Shown: positions 36,210-45,328, counted from the stretch's first letter. The stretch is 64,000 nt of DNA from Candidatus Competibacter sp. (GCA_029624815.1 JARSSH010000060.1:156077-220076); one strand, 5' to 3'. Program-made: numbers and translations. The notes: generated by a model from the letters alone, not told the origin.

Positions 36210-36380
36210 ATGAACAAGAACGATGAGCAGACGACGCTGCCGCCGCAGCCAGCCGTAACCTCCGACCGATCGCAGGACGCTGAAAAGCTCGGGAAGCCCA
36301 AGGAATATGGCGGTCCCAAAGGCCCCGAACCCACGCGTTATGGCGATTGGGAAAAAGCCGGGCGCTGCATCGACTTCTAG
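36210..36380 (+). CDS. Succinate dehydrogenase assembly factor 4 homologue (DUF1674)
   Basis: A 56-residue protein starting MNKNDEQTTLPPQ and ending in the conserved DUF1674 tail KEYGGPKGPEPTRYGDWEKA followed by GRCIDF. Eukaryotic SDHAF4 and its bacterial relatives bind the flavinylated SdhA subunit and help it join SdhB. The position, 184 bases upstream of sdhC on the same strand, agrees with that role. Its short length makes it easy to miss. Confidence 0.85.
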   Translation: MNKNDEQTTLPPQPAVTSDRSQDAEKLGKPKEYGGPKGPEPTRYGDWEKAGRCIDF

Positions 36381-36564
36381 CCAACCCCCGTTTCGGCGGG
36401 CGCGCACGCTTCCCGTGCCGTCCGGATCGGGCATTCCGCCCGCGAACCCCACGCCATGTTTCTGGAACCCCGGCCAGGGTTTGGTGATTATTTATTGCGC
36501 CGCACAATAATGCTGTTTTACTTCGCCACGATATGTTAACCGCGTGTTAACGAGGAGAGCTGTA

Positions 36565-36951
36565 ATGCTAGCTGACAAGAGGCCGCTGTCGCCGTTCATG
36601 ATCGGCCCCTATTACAAACCGCAAATGACCTCGATTCTGTCCATCACCCACCGCGCCACCGGCGCGGCGCTGGCGGTGGGCACCCTGCTGCTGGTGTACT
36701 GGCTGGCCGCCGCCGCGCTCGGCCCCGAGGCTTACAAACACGCTCAAGCCGTATTGGGATCGATGCTGGGTCAACTGCTGCTGTTCCTATGGACTTGGGC
36801 GCTGTTCTACCACATGGCCAACGGTATCCGCCATCTGTTCTGGGATGCCGGCTATGGCTTCGAGATGGAGGATGCCACCAAATCCGGCTGGTGGGTCGTG
36901 TGGTCTTCCATCATTCTGACCTTCCTGTGCTGGTTGATCGCCGCGCCCTGA
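36565..36951 (+). CDS. sdhC: Succinate dehydrogenase cytochrome b subunit SdhC
   Basis: A 128-residue membrane protein with three hydrophobic helices. The conserved SITHRATGAAL holds the serine and arginine of the quinone site, and WALFYHMANGIRHLFWDAGY holds the haem-ligand histidine. GAGGAGAG precedes the ATG at 36565; the frame is open 21 bases further upstream. It anchors SdhAB to the inner membrane together with SdhD. Confidence 0.95.
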   Translation: MLADKRPLSPFMIGPYYKPQMTSILSITHRATGAALAVGTLLLVYWLAAAALGPEAYKHAQAVLGSMLGQLLLFLWTWALFYHMANGIRHLFWDAGYGFEMEDATKSGWWVVWSSIILTFLCWLIAAP

Positions 36952-36962
36952 GGAGAGACATC

Positions 36963-37340
36963 ATGAGCATTCGTACCCCGCTCGCCCGCGCTCGCGGTTT
37001 GGGCGCCGCCAAGGACGGCACCCACCACTGGTGGTTGCAGCGCGCCACCTCCGTCGCCTTGGCGCCGCTGGTGTTGTGGTTTGCCTTTTCCCTACTGTCG
37101 GTGTCACACGCCGACTATGAAGGGTTTCGACATTGGTTGAGCAATCCCATCAACGCTGGTCTGATGATTGCCTTGGTTCTCACGGCGTTCTATCACGCCA
37201 GCTTGGGCATGCAGGTTATCTACGAGGATTATGTCCAGCCGGAGTGGGCCAAATACACCGCGTTGCTGGTCACGCAATTCGTATTGTTCCTGCTGGGCAT
37301 CATCGCCGTCGTCGCCGTGCTCAAAGTCGCACTGGCCTGA
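36963..37340 (+). CDS. sdhD: Succinate dehydrogenase membrane anchor SdhD
   Basis: A 125-residue protein with three membrane helices. RARGLGAAKDGTHHWWLQR at the N terminus and YHASLGMQVIYEDYV are the SdhD family blocks; the histidine in AFYHAS is the likely haem b ligand and the aspartate-tyrosine pair belongs to the quinone site. It begins 11 bases after sdhC. Confidence 0.95.
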   Translation: MSIRTPLARARGLGAAKDGTHHWWLQRATSVALAPLVLWFAFSLLSVSHADYEGFRHWLSNPINAGLMIALVLTAFYHASLGMQVIYEDYVQPEWAKYTALLVTQFVLFLLGIIAVVAVLKVALA

Positions 37341-37366
37341 TGCCCACCACCGGAGGCTGAGGTTTC

Positions 37367-39157
37367 ATGTCCAACGCATACAAACTGATTCACCATAATT
37401 ACGATGTGGTGGTGGTCGGCGCCGGCGGCGCCGGGCTGCGCGCCACCTTCGGCATGGCGCAGAAGGGATTGAAGACCGCCTGCCTGACCAAGGTATTCCC
37501 CACTCGCAGCCACACCGTGGCCGCCCAGGGCGGCATGTCGGCCGCGCTCGGCAACATGGGCCAGGATCTGTGGCAATGGCACATGTACGACACCGTCAAG
37601 GGCTCGGACTGGCTCGGCGATCAGGACGCCATCGAATACATGTGCCGCGAGGCGGTCCCGGCGGTCATCGAACTCGAACATTACGGCGTGCCGTTCTCCC
37701 GCACCGAGGAAGGCAAGATCTACCAGCGCCCGTTCGGAGGCATGACCACCAACTACGGCGAAGGCACCGCCCAGCGCACCTGCGCCGCCGCCGACCGCAC
37801 CGGTCACGCTATTCTGCACACCCTGTACCAGCAGGCACTCAGGCACGATGCCGAATTCTTCATCGAATACTTCGCGCTCGACCTGATCATGGACGGCGAG
37901 GGTGCCTGTCGCGGCGTGGTGGCCTGGGATCTGTCCGACGGCTCGCTGCATGTATTTAACGCCCACCAGACCGTGCTGGCCACCGGCGGTTACGGCCGCG
38001 CCTACTTCTCGGCGACTTCCGCCCACACCTGCACCGGCGACGGCAATGGCATGGTGCTGCGCGCCGGACTGCCGTTGCAGGACATGGAGTTCACCCAGTT
38101 CCACCCGACCGGCATCTACGGCTCCGGCTGCCTGATGACCGAAGGCTGCCGCGGCGAGGGCGGCTATCTAACCAACTCGCTGGGCGAGCGGTTCATGGAA
38201 CGCTATGCGCCGAACGCCAAGGATCTCGCGTCCCGCGACGTGGTCAGCCGCTCCATGACCATCGAAATTCGCGAAGGGCGTGGCGTCGGCGAGCACAAGG
38301 ACCACATTTACCTGCATCTGGAGCATTTGGGCGCCGACGTCATCAACGAGCGGCTGCCGGGCATCGCCGAGACCGCCCACATTTTCGCCGGGGTCGATGT
38401 GACCAAGGAGCCGGCACCGGTGCTGCCGACCGTGCATTACAACATGGGCGGCATTCCGACCAACTATCGTGGCGAGGTGGTCATCCTCAAGGATGGCAAC
38501 CCGGATCACATCATTCCCGGTCTGATGGCCATCGGCGAGGCAGCCTGTGTGTCGGTGCACGGCGCCAATCGCCTGGGCTCCAACTCGCTGCTCGATATCG
38601 TGGTGTTTGGTCGCGCCGCCGCCAACCGCTGCGCCGAGCTGACCCCGCCCAACAGTCCGCACAAGGCCACGCCGCAAGACTCCGTTGATCGGATCGTTAC
38701 CCGCTTCGACCGCCTGCGCCATGCCAAGGGTGAAAACCCGACCGCCGCCCTACGGATGAGGATGCAGCGGACCATGCAGAACCATGCCGCGGTATTTCGC
38801 ACCGGCGAATCCATGGCCGAGGGCATCGAGCTGTTGGAAGACGTGTACGCCGGCTTCGAGCACATCGGCGTGAGCGATCGCGGTTTGGTGTGGAATTCCG
38901 ACCTGGTGGAAACGCTGGAACTGGAAAATCTGCTGCAATGCGCGATGGTTTCCATCAAGTCGGCGATCAATCGTCCGGAGAGCCGTGGCGCCCACGCCCG
39001 CGAGGACTATCCGGATCGCGACGACGAGAATTGGATGAAGCACACCTTGTCTTGGCTGGATCCCAAAGGTCAAGTCACCATCGACTACCGGCCGGTACAC
39101 ACTTATACCCTGACCGATGAGGTGGAATACATTCCGCCCAAGAAGCGCACTTATTAA
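37367..39157 (+). CDS. sdhA: Succinate dehydrogenase flavoprotein subunit SdhA
   Basis: A 596-residue FAD enzyme that oxidises succinate to fumarate in the TCA cycle and respiratory chain. The Rossmann motif is [29 protein letters not shown] includes the histidine that binds FAD covalently; [17 protein letters not shown], and the catalytic-arginine region [19 protein letters not shown], are typical. [19 protein letters not shown] lies near residue 400. Flavinylation is probably aided by SdhE, encoded just downstream. Confidence 0.98.
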   Translation: MSNAYKLIHHNYDVVVVGAGGAGLRATFGMAQKGLKTACLTKVFPTRSHTVAAQGGMSAALGNMGQDLWQWHMYDTVKGSDWLGDQDAIEYMCREAVPAVIELEHYGVPFSRTEEGKIYQRPFGGMTTNYGEGTAQRTCAAADRTGHAILHTLYQQALRHDAEFFIEYFALDLIMDGEGACRGVVAWDLSDGSLHVFNAHQTVLATGGYGRAYFSATSAHTCTGDGNGMVLRAGLPLQDMEFTQFHPTGIYGSGCLMTEGCRGEGGYLTNSLGERFMERYAPNAKDLASRDVVSRSMTIEIREGRGVGEHKDHIYLHLEHLGADVINERLPGIAETAHIFAGVDVTKEPAPVLPTVHYNMGGIPTNYRGEVVILKDGNPDHIIPGLMAIGEAACVSVHGANRLGSNSLLDIVVFGRAAANRCAELTPPNSPHKATPQDSVDRIVTRFDRLRHAKGENPTAALRMRMQRTMQNHAAVFRTGESMAEGIELLEDVYAGFEHIGVSDRGLVWNSDLVETLELENLLQCAMVSIKSAINRPESRGAHAREDYPDRDDENWMKHTLSWLDPKGQVTIDYRPVHTYTLTDEVEYIPPKKRTY

Positions 39158-39169
39158 GGGGACGATGCC

Positions 39170-39946
39170 ATGGCTCAATTCAAACTTCCGGCCAATTCCA
39201 TCATCGGCAAGGGTAAAACCTACTATGCCGGCGCTGGCGCCAAGAGCGTCAGGCGCTTCCAGATCTATCGTTGGGATCCGGACAGCGGCGAAAACCCGCG
39301 CATGGATACCTACGAGGTGGATATGGCGACCTGCGGTCCGATGGTGTTGGACGCGCTGCTCAAGATCAAGAACGAAATGGACCCGACCCTGACGCTGCGC
39401 CGCTCCTGCCGCGAAGGGGTGTGTGGATCCTGCGCGATGAATATCGACGGAACCAACACCTTGGCCTGCACCAAAGCCATCGGCGACGTTTCCGGCGACG
39501 TGAAGGTTTATCCCTTGCCGCACATGCCGGTGATCAAGGATCTGGTGCCGGATTTGACCCATTTCTACGCTCAGTACGCCTCGATCAAGCCTTGGCTGCA
39601 ATCGATCACTCCGCCGCCGGAGCGGGAGCGCCTGCAATCCAAGGAAGACCGCGCCAAGCTGGACGGTCTGTACGAGTGCATTCTGTGCGCGTGCTGTTCG
39701 ACCAGTTGCCCCAGTTACTGGTGGAACGGCGACCGTTACCTCGGTCCTTCGATTCTGCTGCAAGCCTACCGCTGGATCGTGGATAGTCGCGACGAGTTTA
39801 CCGGCGAGCGGCTGGACGATCTCGAAGACCCGTTCCGGCTTTATCGTTGCCACACCATCATGAACTGCACCAAGACTTGCCCGAAGAGTCTGAATCCCGC
39901 GAAGGCCATCGCGGAAATCAAGAAGCTGATGGTGGAACGGCGATAA
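39170..39946 (+). CDS. sdhB: Succinate dehydrogenase iron-sulfur subunit SdhB
   Basis: A 258-residue protein with three clusters: the [2Fe-2S] ligands in [16 protein letters not shown] with a further Cys in LACTKAI, the [4Fe-4S] set [16 protein letters not shown], and the [3Fe-4S] set in [17 protein letters not shown]. It passes electrons from FAD to quinone. The gene ends 44 bases before a hairpin repeat and 72 bases before sdhE. Confidence 0.98.
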   Translation: MAQFKLPANSIIGKGKTYYAGAGAKSVRRFQIYRWDPDSGENPRMDTYEVDMATCGPMVLDALLKIKNEMDPTLTLRRSCREGVCGSCAMNIDGTNTLACTKAIGDVSGDVKVYPLPHMPVIKDLVPDLTHFYAQYASIKPWLQSITPPPERERLQSKEDRAKLDGLYECILCACCSTSCPSYWWNGDRYLGPSILLQAYRWIVDSRDEFTGERLDDLEDPFRLYRCHTIMNCTKTCPKSLNPAKAIAEIKKLMVERR

Positions 39947-39990
39947 ACGTTAATTTAACCTGACTCGCAGCCCCTCTCCCTCACCCCCGA

Positions 39991-40013
39991 CCCCTCTCCC
40001 CGAGGGAGAGGGG
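39991..40013. terminator. Hairpin after sdhB, possibly a dispersed repeat
   Basis: CCCCTCTCCC (39991-40000) pairs perfectly with GGGAGAGGGG (40004-40013) around CGA. A third copy of the CCCCTCTCCC arm lies at 39971-39980, so the element looks like a dispersed genomic repeat. It sits within the ribosome-binding region of sdhE, so besides ending or stabilising the sdhB message it could mask translation of sdhE. Confidence 0.6.
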
Positions 40014-40018
40014 AGCGG

Positions 40019-40309
40019 ATGGACGAGGGGCGTTTTTTTGAGGAGAACCGGACGGTGGAAGAGCAGATGGGTAAATTGCGCTGGCGGTGCCGGCGCGGCA
40101 TGAAGGAGCTGGACCTGCTGACGCTGGGCTATCTGGAGCGGCATTACCCGACCGCGCCGGTGGAGGAGCAGCAGGCGTTCGCGGAGTTGCTGGAACTGCA
40201 AGATCCGTTGTTGATGCGCTACATGGTCGGGCGGGACACCCCGGCGGATGCGACGACGGCGAAGGTAGTGGGCGTGATGCGGATGTTACTGAATGAACCG
40301 ACTGAATGA
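40019..40309 (+). CDS. sdhE: Succinate dehydrogenase flavinylation factor SdhE
   Basis: A protein of up to 96 residues with the family block LRWRCRRGMKELDLLTLGYL and LLELQDPLLMRYMVGRD. The RGXXE of SdhE is present (RGMKE), and it promotes covalent FAD attachment to SdhA. The start at 40019 follows the hairpin stem closely; an internal ATG at 40067 (MGKLRWRC) would give a protein nearer the usual 85-90 residues, and I cannot decide between them. In related bacteria ygfX follows directly; here 2.1 kb of accessory DNA intervenes. Confidence 0.93.
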   Translation: MDEGRFFEENRTVEEQMGKLRWRCRRGMKELDLLTLGYLERHYPTAPVEEQQAFAELLELQDPLLMRYMVGRDTPADATTAKVVGVMRMLLNEPTE

Positions 40310-40348
40310 ATCGAATGTCTCCCCCTTGCCCGCCGGCTAAAGGTTGAG

Positions 40349-40612
40349 CTAGCCGTCGTAGTGAAAGCGGCAGGCGATAACAATTAATTCGTCATCGGTT
40401 GCCCGATAGACCAGCCGGTGAGTGTCGTCGATTCGCCTCGACCAATAGCCGGACAGACTGCCGCGCAGCGGTTCGGGCTTGCCGATGCCAGCGAATGGGT
40501 TACGCGCCGCCGCGGTAATCAAGGCATTGATGCGTTTCAGCGTTTTTCTGTCCTGCTCGTGCCAGTAAAGATAGGCATCCCAAGCCTCTGAAACGAAGCG
40601 AATGCCACGCAT
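40349..40612 (-). CDS. yoeB: YoeB-type mRNA interferase toxin
   Basis: An 87-residue RelE-superfamily toxin that cuts mRNA at the ribosomal A site. It matches YoeB along its length: [37 protein letters not shown] and the C-terminal CRFHY. Catalytic residues seen are Glu47, Arg66, His84 and Tyr85, so it appears intact. The start overlaps the antitoxin stop by one base (TAATG). Confidence 0.94.
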   Translation of the reverse strand: MRGIRFVSEAWDAYLYWHEQDRKTLKRINALITAAARNPFAGIGKPEPLRGSLSGYWSRRIDDTHRLVYRATDDELIVIACRFHYDG

Positions 40613-40875
40613 TAGGAGTCACTGGCAAGTAATTGTCGAACTTGGGATTGTCCAGCCCGGTCCTGCTCGATGGCCCGCGCTAACGCTCCGGCGTTGGCCG
40701 GCGTTGACAGCAAGTGCAGGGTTTCCATGAGGCTATTGTAGTAATCAAGGGACATCACCACCGCATCGCCCTCGGCATCGCGGCGACTGATGATGGTCAC
40801 GTCGGCATTTTGCAGCACGTCATCCAGCACCGATTTGAGGGCATTGCGCGCATGGGAATAAGTCACGACCTTCAT
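40612..40875 (-). CDS. yefM: YefM-type antitoxin
   Basis: An 87-residue Phd/YefM-family protein, [20 protein letters not shown] at the start and [18 protein letters not shown] in the DNA-binding half; the C-terminal part neutralises YoeB. It normally represses its own promoter alone and more strongly with the toxin. A perfect 20-base palindrome lies 13 bases upstream of the ATG, overlapping the promoter. Confidence 0.94.
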   Translation of the reverse strand: MKVVTYSHARNALKSVLDDVLQNADVTIISRRDAEGDAVVMSLDYYNSLMETLHLLSTPANAGALARAIEQDRAGQSQVRQLLASDS

Positions 40876-40887
40876 CGCGTTTTCCGA

Positions 40888-40936
40888 TTGTTCAATTAAT
40901 TGAACAAGTATAAGCCCCGCAGCGAGTGCGAGGCAA
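40888..40936 (-). promoter_or_regulatory. yefM-yoeB promoter and palindromic operator
   Basis: On the minus strand TTGCCT (40931-40936) and TATACT (40907-40912) are 18 bases apart, a good sigma-70 promoter. Immediately downstream, overlapping the -10 by one base and covering the expected start point, is a perfect 20-base palindrome at 40888-40907 with half-site TTGTTCAATT. Its position is right for autorepression by the YefM/YoeB complex. Confidence 0.75.
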
Positions 40937-41439
40937 TCCAGAGGCCATGCGGCGTCAGTCGGTGGTGAAGATCGAGCGTGGACTTGGATTCACTCTGAGC
41001 CAACTGGGCATTCGTTCAGCCGGAACTCCACTTCATACGGAGCTATAGTCAAATCTAGTGTATGGCTGGTCTGAATCAGGCGGCGATTTTCTGCTGATTG
41101 TTTTCCGCGTCATTGGGTGGGTCGACGATGGCGATACCATCCTGAAACCGGACGCCCCGCACCAGCTCGGGCAAGCGCTTGAAGCCCCCGGCCTGCGCCA
41201 GCTTTTCTCCGCCGTCAGCGCCAATTGGAACACCAAGCCCAGTAAGGTATTGAACTGGACATTAAGGCTGACACCCGCCTGGAATGGAGCAAGAGTCGGA
41301 ACGGCGAGTTTACGGGTCCGGCCGTTGCCCGGTCGGGGTGATCAGGCCCGTCGCTTAAGCGGCATCGGACGAGACTGGCTGCCGGCTGGCGCCGATCTGA
41401 TTGAGGATTTGATCCGGGAGCGCATGGCCGAGGATTAAA
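40937..41439. other. Accessory stretch without an intact gene
   Basis: No complete gene could be supported here. On the minus strand, 41076-41230 reads as a startless fragment containing KRLPELVRGVRFQDGIAIV, closed upstream by a stop; on the plus strand a frame ending at 41438 has the tail GADLIEDLIRERMAED, which resembles the C terminus of an antitoxin. Both look like debris of older cassettes. Confidence 0.5.
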
Positions 41440-41565
41440 GAGAACCACCAGCCGCTTGCCCAGCATTGACACGCGCTGATCGCCGCCGCGGCTTCCCTGC
41501 ATAAGGCACCGCTCGTCCATCGCGACCCGTATTTTCAGGCAATACCGATGGATTGGCTCAAATAG
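41440..41565 (+). pseudogene. Remnant of a VapC-type PIN-domain toxin
   Basis: From 41473 to the TAG at 41563 the frame reads ALIAAAASLHKAPLVHRD and ends QAIPMDWLK, the C-terminal end of a PIN-domain ribonuclease. In the family an aspartate precedes ALIAA; here GAC is followed by two extra bases (AC) that shift the frame, and a TGA lies just upstream. The N-terminal two thirds of the toxin are missing. A possible antitoxin tail ends at 41438, one base before. It is a dead vapBC-like pair. Confidence 0.55.
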
Positions 41566-41628
41566 GAAATGATGGTCGGTGTCCGATCAAATGAATAAGT
41601 TGATCCCTACGCTTCAGGAGGCGATCCC

Positions 41629-42402
41629 ATGTCATCGTTGCTGATTTCCCCGCCACCTCCTCCGCTCGCGGCGGCCGATTTACCGGCCATGCCTCCCACC
41701 CAAGACGAGTTGCCCTATGACGATGGAGTTCCCATGGAAACCCAGCGCCATCAATTTCAGATGGATTTATTGATCGACGTCATGGACCTCTGGCTGGAAG
41801 CGAGGGGCGAGGGTTTCGCCGGCGGCAACATGTTCCTTTATTACAGCTTGGAACAGGTGCGCCACAATACTTTCGTCGGCCCGGATTTCTTCGTGGCGTT
41901 GGACGTGCCGCGCGGCGAGCGCAAAAGTTGGGTGGTCTGGGAACAGGGCAAGGGGCCCGATGTGGTGGTGGAACTGCTCTCGGCCAGCACCGCTAGCCAC
42001 GACAAGACCGCCAAGAAAACCCTCTATGCTCGTCAAGTGCGGGTACCGGAATATTACTGGTACGATCCCTTCAACCCCGAGGACTTCGCCGGCTTTACCT
42101 TGCACGGCCCCGACTACCAGCGGCTGGTTCCCGATTTCCAGGGCCACATTCGCAGCCCGATTTTGAACCTGGATTTGGGGCGTTGGTTGGGAACCTTCCG
42201 GGGGGTCAATGCGGTGTGGCTACGCTGGTTCACCCCATCGGGCGAGATGCTGCCCACCGAAGCCGAGGCCGCCCAGCAGCGCGCCGAGGCCGCCCAGCAG
42301 CGTGCCGAAGCCGCCCAGCAGCGTGCCGAGGCCGCCCAGCAGCGCACCGAGCGACTGGCGGAACGGTTGCGACAGTTGGGGGTAGACCCAGATTCGCTCT
42401 GA
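41629..42402 (+). CDS. Uma2-family putative endonuclease with a repeat tail
   Basis: A 257-residue protein of the Uma2 (DUF820) family, a PD-(D/E)XK nuclease-like fold common in multicopy in cyanobacteria and some gammaproteobacteria. Core features are HQFQMDLLIDVMDLWLE, FVGPDFFVALDVP, PDVVVELLSAST with the acidic residue, then HDKTAKKTLYARQVRVPEYYWYDP. After the domain, residues about 210-240 are four copies of AEAAQQR, a predicted helix or coiled coil, then a leucine/arginine-rich end. GGAGG precedes the ATG. The biological role of Uma2 proteins is not established. Confidence 0.88.
   Translation: MSSLLISPPPPPLAAADLPAMPPTQDELPYDDGVPMETQRHQFQMDLLIDVMDLWLEARGEGFAGGNMFLYYSLEQVRHNTFVGPDFFVALDVPRGERKSWVVWEQGKGPDVVVELLSASTASHDKTAKKTLYARQVRVPEYYWYDPFNPEDFAGFTLHGPDYQRLVPDFQGHIRSPILNLDLGRWLGTFRGVNAVWLRWFTPSGEMLPTEAEAAQQRAEAAQQRAEAAQQRAEAAQQRTERLAERLRQLGVDPDSL
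42262..42345 (+). repeat. 21-base tandem repeat in the Uma2 gene
   Basis: Four copies of the 21-base unit GCCGAGGCCGCCCAGCAGCG(C/T) with only single-base differences, each encoding AEAAQQR. The unit length keeps frame, so copy number could vary without destroying the gene, changing the length of a heptad-like helix. Confidence 0.93.
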
Positions 42403-42438
42403 GTTAATCCCACTCCCGATTTTTCATACATCGGACGA

Positions 42439-42885
42439 ATGCGCGACCTCGCCGTCCTGAACATCGCGCCACGCCCCTCGCGGATGCTGTTGGCTAGCAG
42501 CGGCATCCTGCATGGCGTGGCGGGTATCGCCGCGATCGTTGCGAGCGTGCCGTTATGGGTCAAGACGGGGTTACTCGCCGGCATCGGCCTGTCGCTGGCC
42601 TGGACCGGCTATCGCTACGGCTGGCGGCGCGGCGGTGGTTTCATCACCCGCGTTGAACTGCTTGACGGACGTTGGCGCTTGGAAACCGGCGATGGGGTTC
42701 GACACCCGGCTTGGTTCATTGGCGGCTACGCTCATCCCAGCCTCGTCATCCTGAACTTTCGCTTGGGAAACCGACGGCGGCGATCACTAGCCCTGTTGCC
42801 GGATTCCGTCGATCCCGAAACGCTGCGGCGCCTGCGAGTCTGGCTGCGCACCCGGCGAGCCGAAGATGAATCGGAACATCCCTGA
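42439..42885 (+). CDS. ygfX: YgfX (CptA)-like membrane protein
   Basis: A 148-residue protein with an N-terminal LNIAPRPSRMLLASSGILHG, two membrane segments at about 23-60, and a soluble C terminus with DGRWRLETGDG, YAHPSLVILNFRLG, ALLPDSVDPETLRRLRVWLR, the pattern of YgfX. In E. coli ygfX is next to sdhE and has been described as a toxin acting on cytoskeletal proteins with SdhE/CptB as partner. Here the pair is separated by the yefM-yoeB/Uma2 segment. The gene ends two bases before the convergent nadB stop. Confidence 0.82.
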   Translation: MRDLAVLNIAPRPSRMLLASSGILHGVAGIAAIVASVPLWVKTGLLAGIGLSLAWTGYRYGWRRGGGFITRVELLDGRWRLETGDGVRHPAWFIGGYAHPSLVILNFRLGNRRRRSLALLPDSVDPETLRRLRVWLRTRRAEDESEHP

Positions 42886-42887
42886 TG

Positions 42888-44531
42888 TCACGTTCCCCAA
42901 GACGGCGGTGTTTCGGCCCCGGCGAAATTACCCGGTACCAGCACCGTGTCCCGCGCCGGCATGGACTCGTTGGCTTTGGGGTAATCAAGGGTATAGTGCA
43001 GTCCCCGGCTTTCCCGTCGCGCCAAGGCGCAGCGAATAATCAAATCCGCCACCTGCGCCAGATTACGCAGTTCGATCAAGTTGCCGCTGATGCGGAAATT
43101 ACCGTAATACTCGTCGATCTCCCGCAACAAGAGATCCACTCGATGCTGGGCGCGTTGCAAGCGCTTGTCGGTGCGGACGATGCCCACGTAGTCCCACATA
43201 AACTGGCGCAATTCCGCCCAGTTGTGACTGACCACCACCTCTTCGTCGGAATCGGTCACCCGGCTTTCGTCCCAGTCCGGTAGCGGGGGCGGCTCCGGAG
43301 CGTGTTTCAAGCGCGAGTGGATATCGTCCGCCGCCGCCGCCGCAAACACCAGGCATTCCAACAACGAATTGCTGGCCATGCGGTTCGCGCCGTGCAGGCC
43401 GGTGAAGGCAACCTCGCCGATGGCGTACAACCCTTCCAGATCGGTGCGGGCGGACCGATCGGTCATTACCCCACCGCAGGTGTAGTGGGCCGCCGGAACC
43501 ACTGGGATGGGTTTCCGGGTCATGTCGAAGCCGTATTCCAGACACTTGGCGTAAATGTTGGGAAAGTGCGAACGGATGAAATCGGCCGGTTTGTGGCTAA
43601 TATCCAAATACACGCATTCCGCGCCCAGTCGCTTCATCTCATGGTCGATGGCGCGGGCCACGATGTCGCGCGGAGCCAATTCCAGCCTGGGGTCGAAATG
43701 GTGCATGAAGCGGTTGCCATCGGGTAGCAGTAGCGTGCCGCCCTCGCCACGCACCGCTTCGGAAATCAGAAAATTCTTGGCTTGCGGATGGTACAGGCAG
43801 GTGGGATGAAACTGGATGAACTCCATGTTGGCCACCCGGCAACCGGCTCGCCAGGCCATGGCGATGCCGTCGCCGGTGGAGCCGTCCGGGTTGCTGGAAT
43901 AGAGGTAAACCCGGTTGGCGCCGCCGGTCGCCAGCACCACGAACCGGGCGGCGAATACCTCGACCCGGCCGGTATGTCGGTTCAGTACGTAAGCCCCCAG
44001 GCAGCGGTTGCCGCTCAAACTCAGCTTGCGGCTGGTGATCAGATCGACGGCGCTGCATTGTTCGTGGAGGGTGATGTTGGGGTGTTGGCGCGCGCGCTGT
44101 TCCAGCGTGCTCTGGATGGCGCGACCGGTGGCATCGGCGGCGTGAACGATCCGCCGATGGCTGTGGCCGCCTTCGCGATGCAGGTGGTAGTCCGTGCCGC
44201 CTTCGGCATTGGATTCCCGGGTGAAAGGGGTTCCTTGCGCACTAAGCCATTCGATCACTGCTCGACCCTGTTCCACTGTAAAGCGGACTGCGTCGGCGTG
44301 GCACAGGTCCGCGCCGGCGATCAGGGTGTCTTGCACATGCGACTCGATGGAGTCGTCGGCATCCAGCACCGCCGATATGCCGCCCTGCGCATAATAGGTG
44401 CTGCCCTCGTGCAGCTCGCCCTTGGCGAGTGTTGCGACACGCACGGTGTCGGCCAGCCGCAGCGCCAGACTGAGGCCGGCGGCGCCACTGCCGATAATTA
44501 GGACATCGGTAAAAATGGGTGAAGCGGCCAT
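42888..44531 (-). CDS. nadB: L-aspartate oxidase
   Basis: A 547-residue FAD protein that converts aspartate to iminoaspartate, the first step of NAD synthesis. Features are [59 protein letters not shown] and [15 protein letters not shown]. The ATG at 44531 ([10 protein letters not shown]) fits E. coli NadB (540); the longer frame would begin with TTG. It resembles SdhA in fold but lacks the covalent-FAD context. It is divergent from rpoE with about 205 bases between them. Confidence 0.96.
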   Translation of the reverse strand: MAASPIFTDVLIIGSGAAGLSLALRLADTVRVATLAKGELHEGSTYYAQGGISAVLDADDSIESHVQDTLIAGADLCHADAVRFTVEQGRAVIEWLSAQGTPFTRESNAEGGTDYHLHREGGHSHRRIVHAADATGRAIQSTLEQRARQHPNITLHEQCSAVDLITSRKLSLSGNRCLGAYVLNRHTGRVEVFAARFVVLATGGANRVYLYSSNPDGSTGDGIAMAWRAGCRVANMEFIQFHPTCLYHPQAKNFLISEAVRGEGGTLLLPDGNRFMHHFDPRLELAPRDIVARAIDHEMKRLGAECVYLDISHKPADFIRSHFPNIYAKCLEYGFDMTRKPIPVVPAAHYTCGGVMTDRSARTDLEGLYAIGEVAFTGLHGANRMASNSLLECLVFAAAAADDIHSRLKHAPEPPPLPDWDESRVTDSDEEVVVSHNWAELRQFMWDYVGIVRTDKRLQRAQHRVDLLLREIDEYYGNFRISGNLIELRNLAQVADLIIRCALARRESRGLHYTLDYPKANESMPARDTVLVPGNFAGAETPPSWGT

Positions 44532-44659
44532 GGCTTGTGAGCGGCTCCATGAATGGGGTATCGTTGCGTGAAAGGGCACCGTCAACGGGGTGGTCGACGG
44601 TCCCGCGATTTCATTCCGCTACTGCGATTCACACTATAACCATATCCCGGCAGGTCTGC

Positions 44660-44687
44660 GAACTAACGGGGCGGGCTTTTGTCTACC
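44660..44687 (+). promoter_or_regulatory. Candidate sigma-E promoter of rpoE
   Basis: GAACTA (44660-44665) and TCTACC (44682-44687) are separated by 16 bases, close to the extracytoplasmic sigma factor consensus GAACTT-N16-TCTGA. The rpoE operon is autoregulated by sigma-E in related bacteria, and the site is about 50 bases upstream of the rpoE ATG. Confidence 0.42.
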
Positions 44688-44735
44688 GTCATGCTCGCAT
44701 GGAGATTGCCATTGATTCGAAAGGGGTCTGCCCGG

Positions 44736-45311
44736 ATGGGCGAGGGGCATCTGGACCGCGATCTGGTCCAAAGAGTACAGAAAGGCGACAAAAATGCATT
44801 CGATCTGCTGGTGCGCAAGTACCAATACAAGATCATCAAACTAATTTCCCGCTATGTGCACGATCCCAGCGAAGCCCTGGATGTTTCCCAGGAGGCATTC
44901 CTTAAAGCCTACCGGGCGCTGCCCGGCTTCCGGGGCGACAGCGCGTTCTACACCTGGCTTTATCGAATCGCCATCAACACAGCCAAAAATTACCTGGTTG
45001 CCCAAGGCCGGCGTCCGCCTGGCTCCGACATCGACGCCCAGGAAGCCGAGCAATACGAGGGCCAATCCCTGCTGAAAGAATACGAAACCCCCGAGCGGTT
45101 GCTGCTCAAGGACGAAATCGAAGCCACCGTGTTCAGGGCGATCGAGGATTTGCCAGAGGATCTGCGCACGGCGATCACCCTGCGGGAACTCGAAGGAATG
45201 AGTTATGAGGAAATTGCCCAAACCATGGGGTGTCCGATCGGCACGGTGCGTTCCCGGATTTTTCGTGCGCGGGAATCGATCGACACCAAATTGCGTCCAC
45301 TACTAAGCTAG
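44736..45311 (+). CDS. rpoE: RNA polymerase sigma factor RpoE (sigma-24)
   Basis: A 191-residue ECF sigma factor, the same length as E. coli RpoE. Region 2 contains DLLVRKYQYKIIKLISRYV and DVSQEAFLKAYRALPGFRGDSAFYTWLYRIAINTAKNYL; region 4 contains LRELEGMSYEEIAQTMGCPIGTVRSRIFRARE. It directs the envelope stress response and is held inactive by RseA. The ATG at 44736 (MGEGHLDRDL) is chosen over an upstream frame extension because it matches family starts. Confidence 0.96.
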   Translation: MGEGHLDRDLVQRVQKGDKNAFDLLVRKYQYKIIKLISRYVHDPSEALDVSQEAFLKAYRALPGFRGDSAFYTWLYRIAINTAKNYLVAQGRRPPGSDIDAQEAEQYEGQSLLKEYETPERLLLKDEIEATVFRAIEDLPEDLRTAITLRELEGMSYEEIAQTMGCPIGTVRSRIFRARESIDTKLRPLLS

Positions 45312-45328
45312 TTTTTCGGGATAGAATC

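Noticed and set aside
41058..41438. A 126-codon plus-strand frame as an intact gene
   Set aside because: It lacks a ribosome binding site, overlaps other fragmentary frames, and only its last residues look like a protein; treated as debris.
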